This document shows, piece after piece, positions 29,883 through 39,970 of a DNA stretch of 64,000 nt; position 1 is the first letter of the stretch; each line of letters begins with the position of its first letter. A program made the position numbers and the translations under genes. The notes beneath the pieces were generated by a model, which saw nothing but the letters and a program-made list of their open reading frames with translations, had not been told where the DNA came from and searched no databases. The stretch spans positions 16,121,230 to 16,185,229 of the forward strand of contig NC_092803.1 in assembly GCF_040954645.1 (NCBI RefSeq), read 5' to 3'. Source of the stretch: Diabrotica undecimpunctata (taxonomy: Eukaryota; Arthropoda; Insecta; Coleoptera; Chrysomelidae).

Positions 29883-31088
29883 GTTTAAGAAATCACAAGT
29901 TCAACAGTAGATGTAATTAGCTCTAGGTTATGTACGAGTGACGCATTTATGTATGATTGTGAAGTACGGGCTGTTATACGATTTCTTAGTGCTAAAGGCG
30001 TAAAACCGATCGATATTCATCGTGAGATCGTTGAAGTTTACGGACAAAACATTATGAGTGATGGAATGGTAAGGAAATGGGTGAGAGCATTTAAAGATGG
30101 CCGCACAAATGTGCATGATGAAGAACGGAGTGGGCGTCCTTCGGTCGTTAATGAAAATTTGGTGCAGAAAGTGGACGAAAAGGTGAGAGAAAACAGACGC
30201 TTTTCAATTTCATCATTGTCCGACTGCTTTCCTCAGTATTCTCGTAGTGTTTTGTATCGCATGGTTACCGAGAACTTGAATTACCGGAAATTGTGTTCAC
30301 GTTGGGTTCCAAAAATGTTGACGGATTTGCACAAAACCCAACGTTTTGGCAGTGCATTGACTTTCCTTGAGCGGTACCACAGTGAAGGTGAAGATTTTTT
30401 AGACCAAATTGTTACTGGTGACGAAACGTGGGTGGCCTACGTCACACCAGAATCGAAACAACAATCCATGGAATGGGGACATTCATCATCACCCAAAAGA
30501 GTGAAGTTTAAGCAAACAATTTCTGCCCGGAAAATCATGTGCACAGTTTTTTGGGACAGAAAAGGAGTATTGCTAGTGGAGTTTCTGCCTCGTAATGAAA
30601 CAATCAATACAGCGTCTTATTGTGAGACATCGAAAAATCTGCGTCGTGCAATCCAGAACAAAAGACGTGGCAAGTTGAGTAAGGGTATCGTTTTGCTGCA
30701 TGACAATGCCCGTCCACATGTGGCTAATCAGACCAAAGATCTCATCAAATCGTTTAAATGGGAAACTCTAGATCATCCTCCATACAGCCGTGATCTGGCG
30801 CCCAGCGACTACCATTTGTTCCAGCACTTGAAGAAACACCTGGGCGGTCAGCGTCTTCAAGACGATAACGAAGTCAAAACATTTGTGATGCAGTGGTTAA
30901 CAAGTCAGGCGGCAGAATTTTATCAGGAGGGTATTCAAAAACTGGTGCCACGTTATGACAAGTGCCTCAATATTCACGGAAATTATGTAGAAAAGTAGAT
31001 TAAGGTACAGGCTTTCATGTAAAAATAAAATTATTGCCATATCTTTGCACGTCTTTTTTTAATTCCAAAACGGTACTTACTTAAAAAA
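29883..31088 (+). mobile_element. mariner element, left end not identified
   Basis: The transposase is followed by a short 3' UTR and AACGGTACTTACTTAAAAAA (about 31069-31088), which looks like a mariner terminal repeat. The expected inverse of it is not found upstream of the start codon, where only 67 bp separate the gene from a LINE A tail. GTGACGCATTT occurs at 29938-29948, immediately before the start codon, and again at about 31109-31119, just outside the presumed right end. The element may be truncated at its 5' end. Confidence 0.6.
29949..30998 (+). CDS. mariner transposase (DD34D), intact
   Basis: 349 residues with no stop or frameshift, the normal length for mariner. The enzyme binds its element's inverted ends and pastes it at TA sites. 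The N-terminal paired helix-turn-helix region (about 1-115) includes KGVKPIDIHREIVEVYG and DGRTNVHDEERSGRPSVVNE. The catalytic Asp residues lie in VTGDETWVAY, VLLHDNARPH and SRDLAPSDYHLF, with exactly 34 residues between the second and third, the DD34D signature. The mariner-typical WVPKMLT-like motif (SRWVPKMLTDLHK) is present. It begins only about 67 bp after the A tail of the LINE at 29360-29881. I find a plausible right end but no matching left inverted repeat. The similar MLE-type domain of vertebrate SETMAR is a relative only. Confidence 0.93.
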   Translation: MYDCEVRAVIRFLSAKGVKPIDIHREIVEVYGQNIMSDGMVRKWVRAFKDGRTNVHDEERSGRPSVVNENLVQKVDEKVRENRRFSISSLSDCFPQYSRSVLYRMVTENLNYRKLCSRWVPKMLTDLHKTQRFGSALTFLERYHSEGEDFLDQIVTGDETWVAYVTPESKQQSMEWGHSSSPKRVKFKQTISARKIMCTVFWDRKGVLLVEFLPRNETINTASYCETSKNLRRAIQNKRRGKLSKGIVLLHDNARPHVANQTKDLIKSFKWETLDHPPYSRDLAPSDYHLFQHLKKHLGGQRLQDDNEVKTFVMQWLTSQAAEFYQEGIQKLVPRYDKCLNIHGNYVEK

Positions 31089-32200
31089 CACATACTCGTA
31101 GTTACGTGTGACGCATTTGTAAAAATTTAAATATTTTCTTAACATAACTACTTCAACAAACATCACATTGTTTTGTTTTATTTTCATATAACAGTAGCCC
31201 TCCAAATTGACAAAAATTTCTAATTTCCTATTAAAAAGAAAGTTATTTCAAAATAAGCCAATGTGATTCGTCCAAATCAAAACCAATAAATATAAATCGA
31301 TAACACCCAAAACTTGCTATTAGTGAAATAAATTTGGGGCAAGTTTTTTACTCACCTTGTCATTAAAACTAGTTTTAAGTTCTTACATTTTTATTGGTGA
31401 ATAAATAATCTTGGGTACGACTGTGTTATGACTAACGAATAGCTGCTGAATGTATTGTTTTTTGTAGGTGTGTGAGTAAAGCTGAAATATTATTTGATAA
31501 AACGGTAAACCAATAAAAAACGAACTTGCCTTCAAGGCGTGTTATTTATATATTATATTATAATATAAAATTATAATTTAAAATTATAGACAAGGATCCA
31601 ACACAAGGATTTTTTATGAAAAATATATCGTTGGGTTACAGACACAATACATTAAGTAAAAATACAACACTGGGGTGCAAAATTAACCGGACACTCAGAT
31701 TTTTTTTGTTTTTTGTTGGTGTTTGATCAAAACTTGTTTAATTTGTTTGAATTATATTTTATGTCTTATTAGTGATAACGTTTTTTTCTTATTTGATTCT
31801 TAAATAAGAAGATTAATTCATATTGCTGAGGAAAATTGTTAGATTTAGAGCTTTTTATTGCTTCATTTCTTGACCTACAGGGAGATTAGGTATACACATT
31901 AAGGAAAAACATAAACAAACAAACAAATGGATGTCTTTACTTGTATTTTCCCGTTTTTCTGACGAACGATAACAAAAAACCGTAAATGGTTTTTTGTGGA
32001 TGTTCAATTGAACAAGTTATCTGAATAGATCATTGAATGAATTCCTCTACTTTGAGTGGTCTAGTTGAAGATGTCGACTAGTCGTTCGTTTTGTTTCAAA
32101 CTTTACAAGGATCAAGTAATGCGTAACCAAACTTTATTTTGCTGACAGTTAATACTTTAGCGGTTGTAGCCGTACTTATTGTACCAAATTTTTTTTAAGT
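31089..32200. other. AT-rich sequence without a recognisable gene
   Basis: GGGGTGCAAAATTAACCGGA at about 31673-31692 resembles a Tc1/mariner terminal repeat, but no partner was found. A T/A-only low-complexity stretch lies at 31540-31590. Confidence 0.45.
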
Positions 32201-32214
32201 TGTTTTAGAATCAT

Positions 32215-32670
32215 ATATAAATTTTCTATCGGGAGAAACATGTACGAGCGATCTCTATCTATGTATACAGCCCTTGCTGTCCAATTTTGGACATAGGCCT
32301 CCTCTTCCTTCTTCCACATCTCTCTATTGTAGGCAGTTTGTATCCACTTCGGGCCTGCGTGTTTCTTCAAGTCATCTGACCATCTCATTTGTGGCCTTCC
32401 TCTTTTTCGTTTGTAACTATATGGTCTCCAGTGTTTAATCATCTTATTCCATCTGTCGTAATTCTGTCTTATGGTATGTCCAGCAAACTTCCACTTAAGT
32501 TTTGCTATCTGCGTTAATATATCGGTCACTTTTGTTTTGTTGCGGATTCAAGTATTTCTTTTCTTATCTGATAGCCTGATGTTCAGCATTTGCCTTTCCA
32601 TGGCTCTTTGGGTCTTTACTATTTTTTCCATATTTTCCTTTGTAAACGTCCAAACATCATATTGTATACT
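32215..32670 (-). pseudogene. LINE C-terminal fragment
   Basis: The minus strand reads VTDILTQIAKLKWKFAGHTI (here with M for V at the frame start), then HWRPYSYKRKRGRPQMRWSD, DLKKHAGPKWIQTAYNREMW and KKEEEAYVQNW. Upstream lies a broken MERQMLNIRLSDKKRN block. The end of the coding region, RGRPxxRWxDDxKKxxGxxWxxxAxxRxxWxxxxEAYVQ, is characteristic of one insect LINE family. A second copy of this family lies inside the piggyBac at 50866-51220. Confidence 0.75.
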
Positions 32671-32689
32671 TCGTAGAAATAGATAATCT

Positions 32690-33394
32690 AAAACACACAA
32701 ATGAAATAGCAATAGTTATATATAACGAAAGACACGGTATAAAACGTAGTCCTACTCTCAGATAGGATATTAAACCCAGATGAAGATATAGACCAAATGA
32801 AATCATCCCTCCAACATCATCGGAGGAGATATATGAACTAATCAAAAACAATTCGCCAAGGAAAGCACCTGGACCAGACCAGATTAGAAATAGGGCTCTG
32901 ACACACTTATCGGCGAGAGCCATAGTATTTCTAACAAACATAGTCAATGCGATGTTATCCAAGCCATTATGATACTAAAGCCAGAAAAGAACAGCACGTT
33001 CCCGCAAAACTACAGACCGATAAGCTTACTTCCAGCCATCAGCAAGATCGTAGAGATAGTCATCCTCGGCAGACTCCAAACAGAAATAGATAGGCTAGGA
33101 ATAATACCAGAGGCGCAGTTTGATTTCTGGTCAGAACCCTTCAGCAAACTACAAGTACTCAGACTAATAGAGTACATAGCAGCTGGATTAAATGACAAAC
33201 AATACACAGGGGCAGCCTTCCTGGATGCAAGCAAAGCTTTTGATAGAGTCTGGCATAAAGGGCTAATTTACAAAATGAGATGCTATGCATAAAATGGGAC
33301 AATGATGAGACAAATATCTTCGTACTCGAGCAACCGGACCTTCAGAGTTCGAATAGGACAAGTCCTGTCTGACCTGACGGAGGCTGGAGTGTCA
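32690..33394 (+). pseudogene. Jockey-type LINE reverse transcriptase, 5' part of the split copy
   Basis: It begins near the RT N-terminal region (PPTSSEEIYELIKNNSPRKA then PGPDQIRNRAL). The open piece at 32969-33292 then reads FPQNYRPISLLPAISKIVEI, EAQFDFWSEPFSKLQVLRLI and FLDASKAFDRVWHKGLIYKM. These are consecutive RT blocks including the first catalytic Asp (L-D-A-S-K-A-F-D). It reaches the AGVSQ segment (normally GVPQGS) and is then interrupted by a pogo element at 33395. Confidence 0.8.
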
Positions 33395-34816
33395 CAGTGC
33401 CACCTCGTTTCGGGGCAGGTTGCCGCAGGGTCGGAACACGTTGCCGCAAACTCTTTTTATTAATTTAATAGACTAATTTTAAACTATTTTTATTTTTTAA
33501 TAAAAAATACAAAAAGAAGATATTATTTAATAAACACCAAGTTATTTATCATTATCTATTCCTAAATATCGTCCTTATTTAAACAAAGAATACATGAAAA
33601 ATCACTGTTAACTTACTCAGCGCATTCTGTTGTATTGATGACACGTAACACGCTGGATCAAGTTTACACCAGGGTAACTGTTTTTAAAGGGGTCAAAACG
33701 GAAAAGGCAAGAAAAGTCTTCGTTGTTTGTAGAATCAGCAGACATTTGATGATATTTGTAAGCTAAGACTTTTTTTTGGAACTTGTTTGCTTTTGTTTGC
33801 TTGAAATAATTTTTTTCTTGATGGAATCTTCTCGAATTGCTCTTATCTAAGAGCTTCTTTGAGAAGAGTATCTGTCTATATTGCCTTTTGGACGGATTTG
33901 TAATCCAGGAATCACAGGCCGAGTTGACATATATTTTGAGAGGTCCGTAAACCGACCTCTCCAATGGCTGCAATTTATGTGAACAGTATTGAGAAAAAGA
34001 CAATACTGTCACGACATATTGTTTTAGGAAATCTAAAGCATCAATGGACAAGTGAGAGTCATGGTTATCTAGCAATAGCAGAACAAATTTTTTCTGGGAA
34101 CACTTAACATGCTTAACAAAATGTTTACGCTATTCTAAAAAATGTGCTGCTGCTATTCACCCCGAAGGATTTGCATTTAAAATTAAAATGAAATTTAGGA
34201 AATATTAAATATGGAGGTATGCTTTTTCCTAAAGCTAAAACTGCAACGGCCAAAGTTGAGCCTCTTTCTTGGGAGATAATTCGTCCAATTTATTTAAATC
34301 CTCTTCTGGCTGCAATTCTATCCGGTTTTTGAACTGTAGTAATTCCAGTTTCATCGATATTATGTATTGTTGAAATTAAATTTGAGACGATTTGAAACGG
34401 TGCTCAGGTTTCAAAAAAAATTGTTGATATTAATTTTATTCAAACTTATAGCTCTTACCAAACTTGTGGCTTCTGGTTTTCGTATCGATAATGTTCTGTG
34501 TCATTTCGTAAAACAAGTGAACCAGTCTTTGCCAGCAATAAGAAGATAAGAGGCTAGCAGGATTTCTTGTATGTCAGTGAACACCCGAAATGAATTAATC
34601 CACGTGAAAATTAAGATGTATACTTATACAAAAAGAGATTTTTTACTTGCTGTGGTTTAGAATAACTTATAATGGGTTCTTGGCATCTCAGCAGACCCCA
34701 AGTCATGTTGACTTACTTTTAGGAAAAATCTTCTTAAACTTCTTTCCGGAACATAAAGTATACAAAATACAATGTTGCTGTATGCGCCAACATGCCCCGA
34801 AATATTGCGGTGACTA
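33395..34816 (-). mobile_element. pogo-type element inserted in the Jockey LINE
   Basis: The two ends are imperfect inverted repeats of about 33 bp. The left starts CAGTGCCACC and contains TTTCGGGGCAGGTTGCCGCA (33409-33428). The right, as reverse complement, starts TAGTCACCGC and contains TTTCGGGGCATGTTGGCGCA. The host reading resumes at the right as LAPVVFLKL, as expected after GVPQGS in Jockey RT. The TA target is mutated or not clear on the left. The element carries a decayed transposase on the minus strand. Confidence 0.7.
33617..34690 (-). pseudogene. pogo-type transposase, degraded
   Basis: In shifting minus-strand frames from 34690 down: LLIAGKDWFTCFTK.HRTLSI, RKPEATSLVRAISLNK, an N-V-D-E-T-G-I-T-T-V-Q-K-P catalytic block (about 34375-34330), RIISQERGSTLAVAVLALGK and PYLIFPKFHFN. 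The final open piece (34075-33617) reads MLDNHDSHLSIDALDFLKQY and HKLQPLERSVYGPLKIY. The second catalytic Asp is in LDNHDSH, the pogo version of LDGHxSH. An acidic or polar tail follows. Several stops and a frameshift near 34085-34150 inactivate it. Confidence 0.75.
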
Positions 34817-34870
34817 GCCCCAGTCGTATTTTTAAAATTGTTTCTAATTTTTAAGCTAAAGTGTAAATAA
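34817..34870 (+). pseudogene. Jockey-type LINE, short continuation after the pogo insertion
   Basis: LAPVVFLKLF fits the RT segment that follows GVPQGS in Jockey elements (GSVLxPxLF...). It decays within about 15 codons. Its main value is to place the right boundary of the pogo insert. Confidence 0.4.
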
Positions 34871-35979
34871 ATAAACAGTTCTAATAATTGTCTAGTATAT
34901 TAAATAGTTCAAAATTAAAAATATGTAATATCATTTTCATTTTCAGATTACCAATACAGATATTACAATCATACTGTGAATGTTAAAAGTTACTTTATCT
35001 TAATGTATTTTTAATCGAACAAGTGCACTTCGCCCTGTTGCACTGGCATAACTGAGAGTCTCTATAAAGTAGCAGCCGCTCTTTAGGATCACGTAGCCAA
35101 ATAACAAGCCCCGTTCTCCCCTATTTCAGGTACACCTGAACGAGTAGTCCGTCATCAATCCGTAATCAAACAGACTAATGTATAAAAAAAACGTACAGAC
35201 ATTTAGTAAAAGCGGTAACAACAGATATTATACCGACAAAAAACACAATTGATGGCCTAAGAAAAACTCCGCAATAAGATAAAAACCAAAAAAAATTGCA
35301 TAACAAATTATTTTTTTATTCAATATTGGTAATTACTATTATAATCAACTACTTTTGTTATTTTTGTACAAAAATATGTTATTTTCTAAACAACAACCGG
35401 AAGTTACCGATTTCCCACAGACAAGACCAATATTTGCTCAACATAACGATACATAAAACTAAATATTGGTCCCTTTTTGTGAAAGTGATACACGACCAGA
35501 ATGAAAACATCAGATTAGGTCGATCCATCATTCTTAAGAGTCCGGCACTTCTTTGAAAGATTTTTTGTAAAGTTTGGAATATGTATATGGTAGATTAAGC
35601 AATCTGGACAAAGGCAATCTGAAAAGTTGTGATTTAAGATTCGATATATGTGAAGATGTTAGAGATTTGGTGGAGTGATAAATAAAAGTTTGTTATAAGA
35701 ACACGTTTAAATATTTCTGTAGAAAAATTATTCATTTAAGAAAATAAACTTTATATACGATTTCTATTAGAAATTTCTCTTCCCTATTCACTTTTATTAG
35801 ATGTTTTTTATCTTAATCTAATAGTCTAAGATCCCACTGCAAGATCACTAGGTTCACGTGATGTAACGTAGTTAATCAAACTCACATGTTTACATACATT
35901 TAAGAACAGGAGAATATGGACTAGTGGCCAGTCAAAAAAAGGCCGCAAATAATTTTAGTTCGATAAATGTCGAGGTCAA
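34871..35979. other. No recognisable gene
   Basis: AT-rich with a moderately GC-richer patch near 35020-35160. An 86-codon frame at 35296-35556 shows no motif. Confidence 0.45.
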
Positions 35980-36430
35980 AAAGGTCAAGGTTTCGTTAAC
36001 TGTCACCTCGGGGGAACAAATACGGGTCTATACACCTTCTGTTATCTCCGGGTGCTCTGTAGAGGGCTTCGAATATCGCAGTCAAGAGCTCCTCTACCCA
36101 AGTCCATTTACTGGGTATGGACTTGTAAATATTTATCTTCTGATGGTTTGTCTTGAAAAAGACAAGATATTTCTTACATGACAAAGGTACACCAAGTCGA
36201 AATAAAGCATCAGAGTATAATTGGAACAGCAGGAAGCAGCGCCCCAAGAGCACTAAGCTCCCGGAGGGCCCGTGAGGGACTGACCTGGCTGACCGGAAAA
36301 TCGCCAATATTTATATGTGCCGTTCGAGCGATAAATAGGGATTTCCAGGTCAAGAGCCAATGGGAAAATTCGAGGCGGGGCGATGCGCATCGAAATGCGC
36401 ACTAGTCCACAAACTATGGCATTCGATGAC
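35980..36430. other. GC-richer island of unknown nature
   Basis: This 450-bp block is clearly richer in G and C than its surroundings. It contains a stem-capable GATGCGCATCGAAATGCGCA at about 36382-36401, a CCAAT-like and TATA-like context near 36300-36340, and only short unrelated frames. Its composition would suit an LTR, a MITE or a promoter island. I could not match its ends to each other. Confidence 0.35.
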
Positions 36431-36729
36431 ATAACTGTCTTTTTAAACGTGTTTAATCTCATAAATATCTCAAATTGTATTACCTCGATTATTTTTCACA
36501 CCTGTATTTCTTGTATATATTATTTATACAATATTTGAATCGCCAAACTCTAGTTGTCAGTTAATTTAGTGAAGCTTTATAACAAACATTATGAGTTAAT
36601 ACTTCCATATCTATTATAAGAAAAATTTATTTCTGGCGCCGATCAGTTAGTACAAAACAAACTAGTTGAATCGACTCCTGCATGTTCTATTCTTACTAAA
36701 AGGTTTTAACAGCCGGTCGTAAAATATTT
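36431..36729. other. No recognisable gene
   Basis: AT-rich flank. No motif was recognised. Confidence 0.3.
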
Positions 36730-37375
36730 TTTTACTTTTGAATTCACGAATTTACGGTCAAAAGAAGATATGGAACATGCAAGAGGAAAAAAGAAGATAA
36801 ATTACCATGAACCTGGGTAAGTGAAAACAATGACCAAGGTAGAGAAATAAGGACACGCACTGAAATTGCAAGACAAGCATTTATAAAAATGAAAACAATG
36901 TTTGTCAATCGAGACCTTCCTCTGGATCTGATGATAAGAGCCTTGATATGCTACGTGTTCTCGACTTTGTTGTATGGAATGGAAAGCTGGACACTAAAAG
37001 TGGATAATATAAAGAAGTTGGAATCATTTGAGATGTGGTGCTATAGAAGGATTTTGAAAATACCATGGACCCAACGAGTTACCAATGCAGAAGTGTTAAA
37101 AAGGCTACAAAAGGATTGCGAGGTCATAAAGCACATCAAAACAAGAAAGCTGGAATGTTTAGGCCACATTACCAGAGGTGCGAAATATGAGATATTAAGG
37201 CTCATAATGCAAGGTAAAATCATCCATAGGAAGACGAAGGATTTCCTGGCTGAGAAACCTAAGAGAGTGGTATAGTTGCAGCTCAGTAGATCTTGTTAGA
37301 GCAGCCGCCAATAAGGTACGTATAGCTGTGATGATAGGCAACCTCCGATAGGAGAAGGAACTACAAGAAGAAGAA
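36730..37375 (+). pseudogene. LINE reverse transcriptase C-terminus
   Basis: The open piece 36889-37275 reads VFSTLLYGMESWTLKVDNIK, KLESFEMWCYRRILKIPWTQ then RVTNAEVLKRL, and LECLGHITRGAKYEILRLIM with QGK. This is the standard C-terminal region of the LINE group also seen at 4515-5990. A frameshift near 37240 moves the closing block to another frame, FLAEKPKRVV instead of the group's G-R-R-R-x-S-W-L-R-N-L-R-E-W, though NLREWYSCSSVDLVRAAANK is still readable. It ends in an AAGAAGAAGAAG tail at 37365-37377. Confidence 0.8.
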
Positions 37376-37690
37376 GGTACCATACCAGAGGAATAGAAAA
37401 CAAGCATACCAATACCAATAAACAAGAAAGGACTAAAAACCTAACCACATATTTACAGAGAAATAATGCTGCACCAGTTTGTATTAAAATTGCAAACAAA
37501 AATCCTATTACATGAGTTAATTAACAGCCTAGGCATACTAGGAAGACGCCAGAACTCGTGGCTGAAAGACCTGAGGAGATAGTTCGACCGCTCATCCGCA
37601 GAGATCTTTCGCGCAGCAGTTTCCAAAACTACAATTGCCATTTGGATCGCCAACCTTGAGACGGCGCAATGAGAAGAACAAGAAGGCATA
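37376..37690 (+). pseudogene. LINE relic with RT start and 3' end fused by deletion
   Basis: It starts with IPEE.KTSIPIPINKKGLKT, a block that in LINEs precedes NYRGI/T-LL, and then jumps to RRQNSWLKDLRR.FDRSSAEI, FRAAVSKTTIAIWIANLE, the extreme C-terminus. The palm and thumb between are missing, so an internal deletion joined them. It ends in a GAAGAACAAGAAGG tail near 37672-37685. Confidence 0.6.
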
Positions 37691-37699
37691 TCAGAGAAA

Positions 37700-38485
37700 G
37701 CATAAGGAATCAGGACCCATAGATCTACAACCGACGTGATTTTTTATATTACGACAATTATAGAGAAGTCTATAGAGTTTAACAAACTTCTTTTCCTGTG
37801 CTTTGTTGATCTCACAAATGCGGCTGATAATGTCTAACTAAACGACGTAATCCAAATCATGTCGCAGAAAAACGTTAATAGCAAGAATCAAGGGAATTAT
37901 AAGTAGCAATAAAACAAGAATAAAAGCGGAACATGGACTGACCGTAGAAATAAACATATCGCCGGCATGAATCAGGCAGGGGGATATTCTCAGTCCGAAT
38001 CTCTTTCTCTTCTATGCGGATGATGCAGATATACAGGATATATTATATGAAGGAACAAATATATGAGACTATAGATCAAAATTTTTATCCTTATACAAAG
38101 CATGTTTAAGGACGGTTCTTACATACACAGCGAAAACAAGAGCTAAAACTTTGCTCAAAAAAAGATTGGTGAGAACTACAAAAATGAAAATGTTAAGAAC
38201 TATAAGAGAAATTTCTCTAAGAGATACAATAAGGAATAAGGATGTATTAAGAGAAACTGGAATCCAGGATGTGGTGAGATAAATACGAGCATGACGCTGC
38301 AAATGAAGAAATCATGTTGACAGAATGGACACAACAAAAATCACGAAATAGGTAAAATCACATAAACCCAATATAAAAAGACCACTAGGAAGAGCGCCGA
38401 AAAGGTGATCTAACAGCTAGACATCAACAAGATAAAAGCTAGATGATCGAATAGTTAGGACCATGTCGTATAAGAAGAAGAAGAA
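37700..38485 (+). pseudogene. LINE reverse transcriptase, palm and C-terminus
   Basis: Plus frames show KSIEFNKLLFLCFVDLTNAA with the first catalytic block (F-V-D-L-x-x-A-x-D), GDILSPNLFLFYADDADIQD with a YADD-like motif (about 37980-38035), CLRTVLTYTAKTRAKTLLKK, LVRTTKMKMLRTIREISLRD, and the end HKPNIKRPLGRAPKR. It closes with an AAGAAGAAGAAG tail at 38470-38481. Multiple frameshifts are present. Confidence 0.7.
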
Positions 38486-39035
38486 CAAAGCATTTTATAC
38501 AGTACAACATAAGGCATTGATACAATTACTTAAAAATAAAACATATATACAAGAGGCATCCGAGTAATAAACAATATTTACTATGAACAGGAAGGTGCAG
38601 TGCGAATCAATTGCTCTTTATAAAATAAAATAAAGATCAAAAGAGGTGTCCAAAAGGGCTGTTTGTTGACTCCAACATTATTAAATGTCTACTGGGAAGA
38701 ATTAAGTAAAAGAGTACTTGGGAACGAAACAGTCCCATTACTATCCGATGAAGGATATTGAAAATATCCTGGAATCCAGGTGATATTGACTATTATAATG
38801 ATAAAATTCTAGGACATGTTATACGTGAAGATAAATATTTACTGCTACAAGATATTATACCTGGACAGATTGGTGGTAAGTGCAGCATAGAAACGAAAAG
38901 AATGTCTTGGTTGAGTAACCGTAAGGAATGGTTCGCTTGCAGTTCTATTTAACTGCTCCGAGCAGCTGCCTCCAAGGTCAGAATTACCACGATGATAAAA
39001 AACTTTGGTAGTGAAGATGGCACATAACAAAGAGG
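38486..39035 (+). pseudogene. LINE fragment with internal deletion
   Basis: It begins KAFYTVQHKALIQLLKNKTY (first catalytic block region), passes through a broken RGVQKGCLLTPTLLNVYWEE-type RT block, then jumps to YYNDKILGHVIREDKYLLLQ and DIIPGQIGGK...RMSWLSNRKEWFACSSI with LLRAAASKVRITTMIKN. The region between the R-Q-G-C and GHVIR blocks, including FADD, is deleted. Confidence 0.7.
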
Positions 39036-39970
39036 AATATTAATGATAGGAGGTTGAACGGTTAATTTCATGCTATCTGTGAATGTAGTATTTGTCGTTT
39101 TATTATTATATACTAATAATACTTCTTTAAAACATAACCTAACCTCTATTACTCAGTAGTATGCATAGCCCAGAACAAGAAATCTTCCCTTTTGAGCCCT
39201 TGTTAATATAAATGATAAAAGATCGTCAACCACTTACTATGGACCACAGTAAAGATGACAAGACTACTTAAAAAGAATAAAAGTGTCCCTAATTCTTAAA
39301 AGATACGCTTCTGCTGCGTAAATCATCATCGAAACACTTCTATCCTTAAATGAAATTTGAACATCAGAATAAAAGTACCTATATTGAACTTCGTTAAGTG
39401 TTTTCAATAACAGTAATCTAAAAATTGTTCAAATTCACGAGTGTTTTTAATAATACAAGGGATAAATATCACAATAACACAGGTGAAAAAAATTATGACT
39501 GATTGTCTACACCATGTAAGTTGGAAAAACTTTTTTATTATATGTAGTTTGCAATAAATTATAGTTTTTCCATTTTTAAAAGGAAAAATAAACGCTTTTC
39601 CGTAGGTTTTTATCGCCAACGTCGATTGTAGGAATTGATTTTTTTGAGGAGTGCCGAGGTGTCCGTTAAAAATATTGCGACAAGCTAACCCTTCCGTTTT
39701 TATTACCAGTGTTTGGTAATCAACAATTTGAAACATGCATGGTGTGACCATTTTATAGCTAAAGCTTGCGTTGACCGATTTAAATCAACACAGAGGAAAA
39801 GAAATCTTGTTTGGGTCGATAAATAATGTTCTTTTGGCAAAACGAGTGCTGAAACTTGAGCCTTGAACTTAACTACTGCATAGTAATGTAATTTATTGAT
39901 TGGAAATTACATAAAAGAAGAAAGACTTTTGATGAATTTTAATTATAGTTGTTTTAAGTAAATATATTTA
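39036..39970. other. AT-rich sequence without a recognisable gene
   Basis: A 115-codon minus-strand frame at 39404-39751 has no recognisable domain and is treated as chance. Confidence 0.45.

Noticed and set aside
31673..31700. GGGGTGCAAAATTAACCGGA, like a Tc1/mariner terminal repeat
   Set aside because: No inverse copy within the neighbouring few kilobases. A single end does not define an element.
39134..39144. AACCTAACCT, like the insect telomere repeat
   Set aside because: Only two units, easily chance.
39404..39751. 115-codon minus-strand frame
   Set aside because: No domain, no splice signals that make a gene, composition like the AT-rich flanks.
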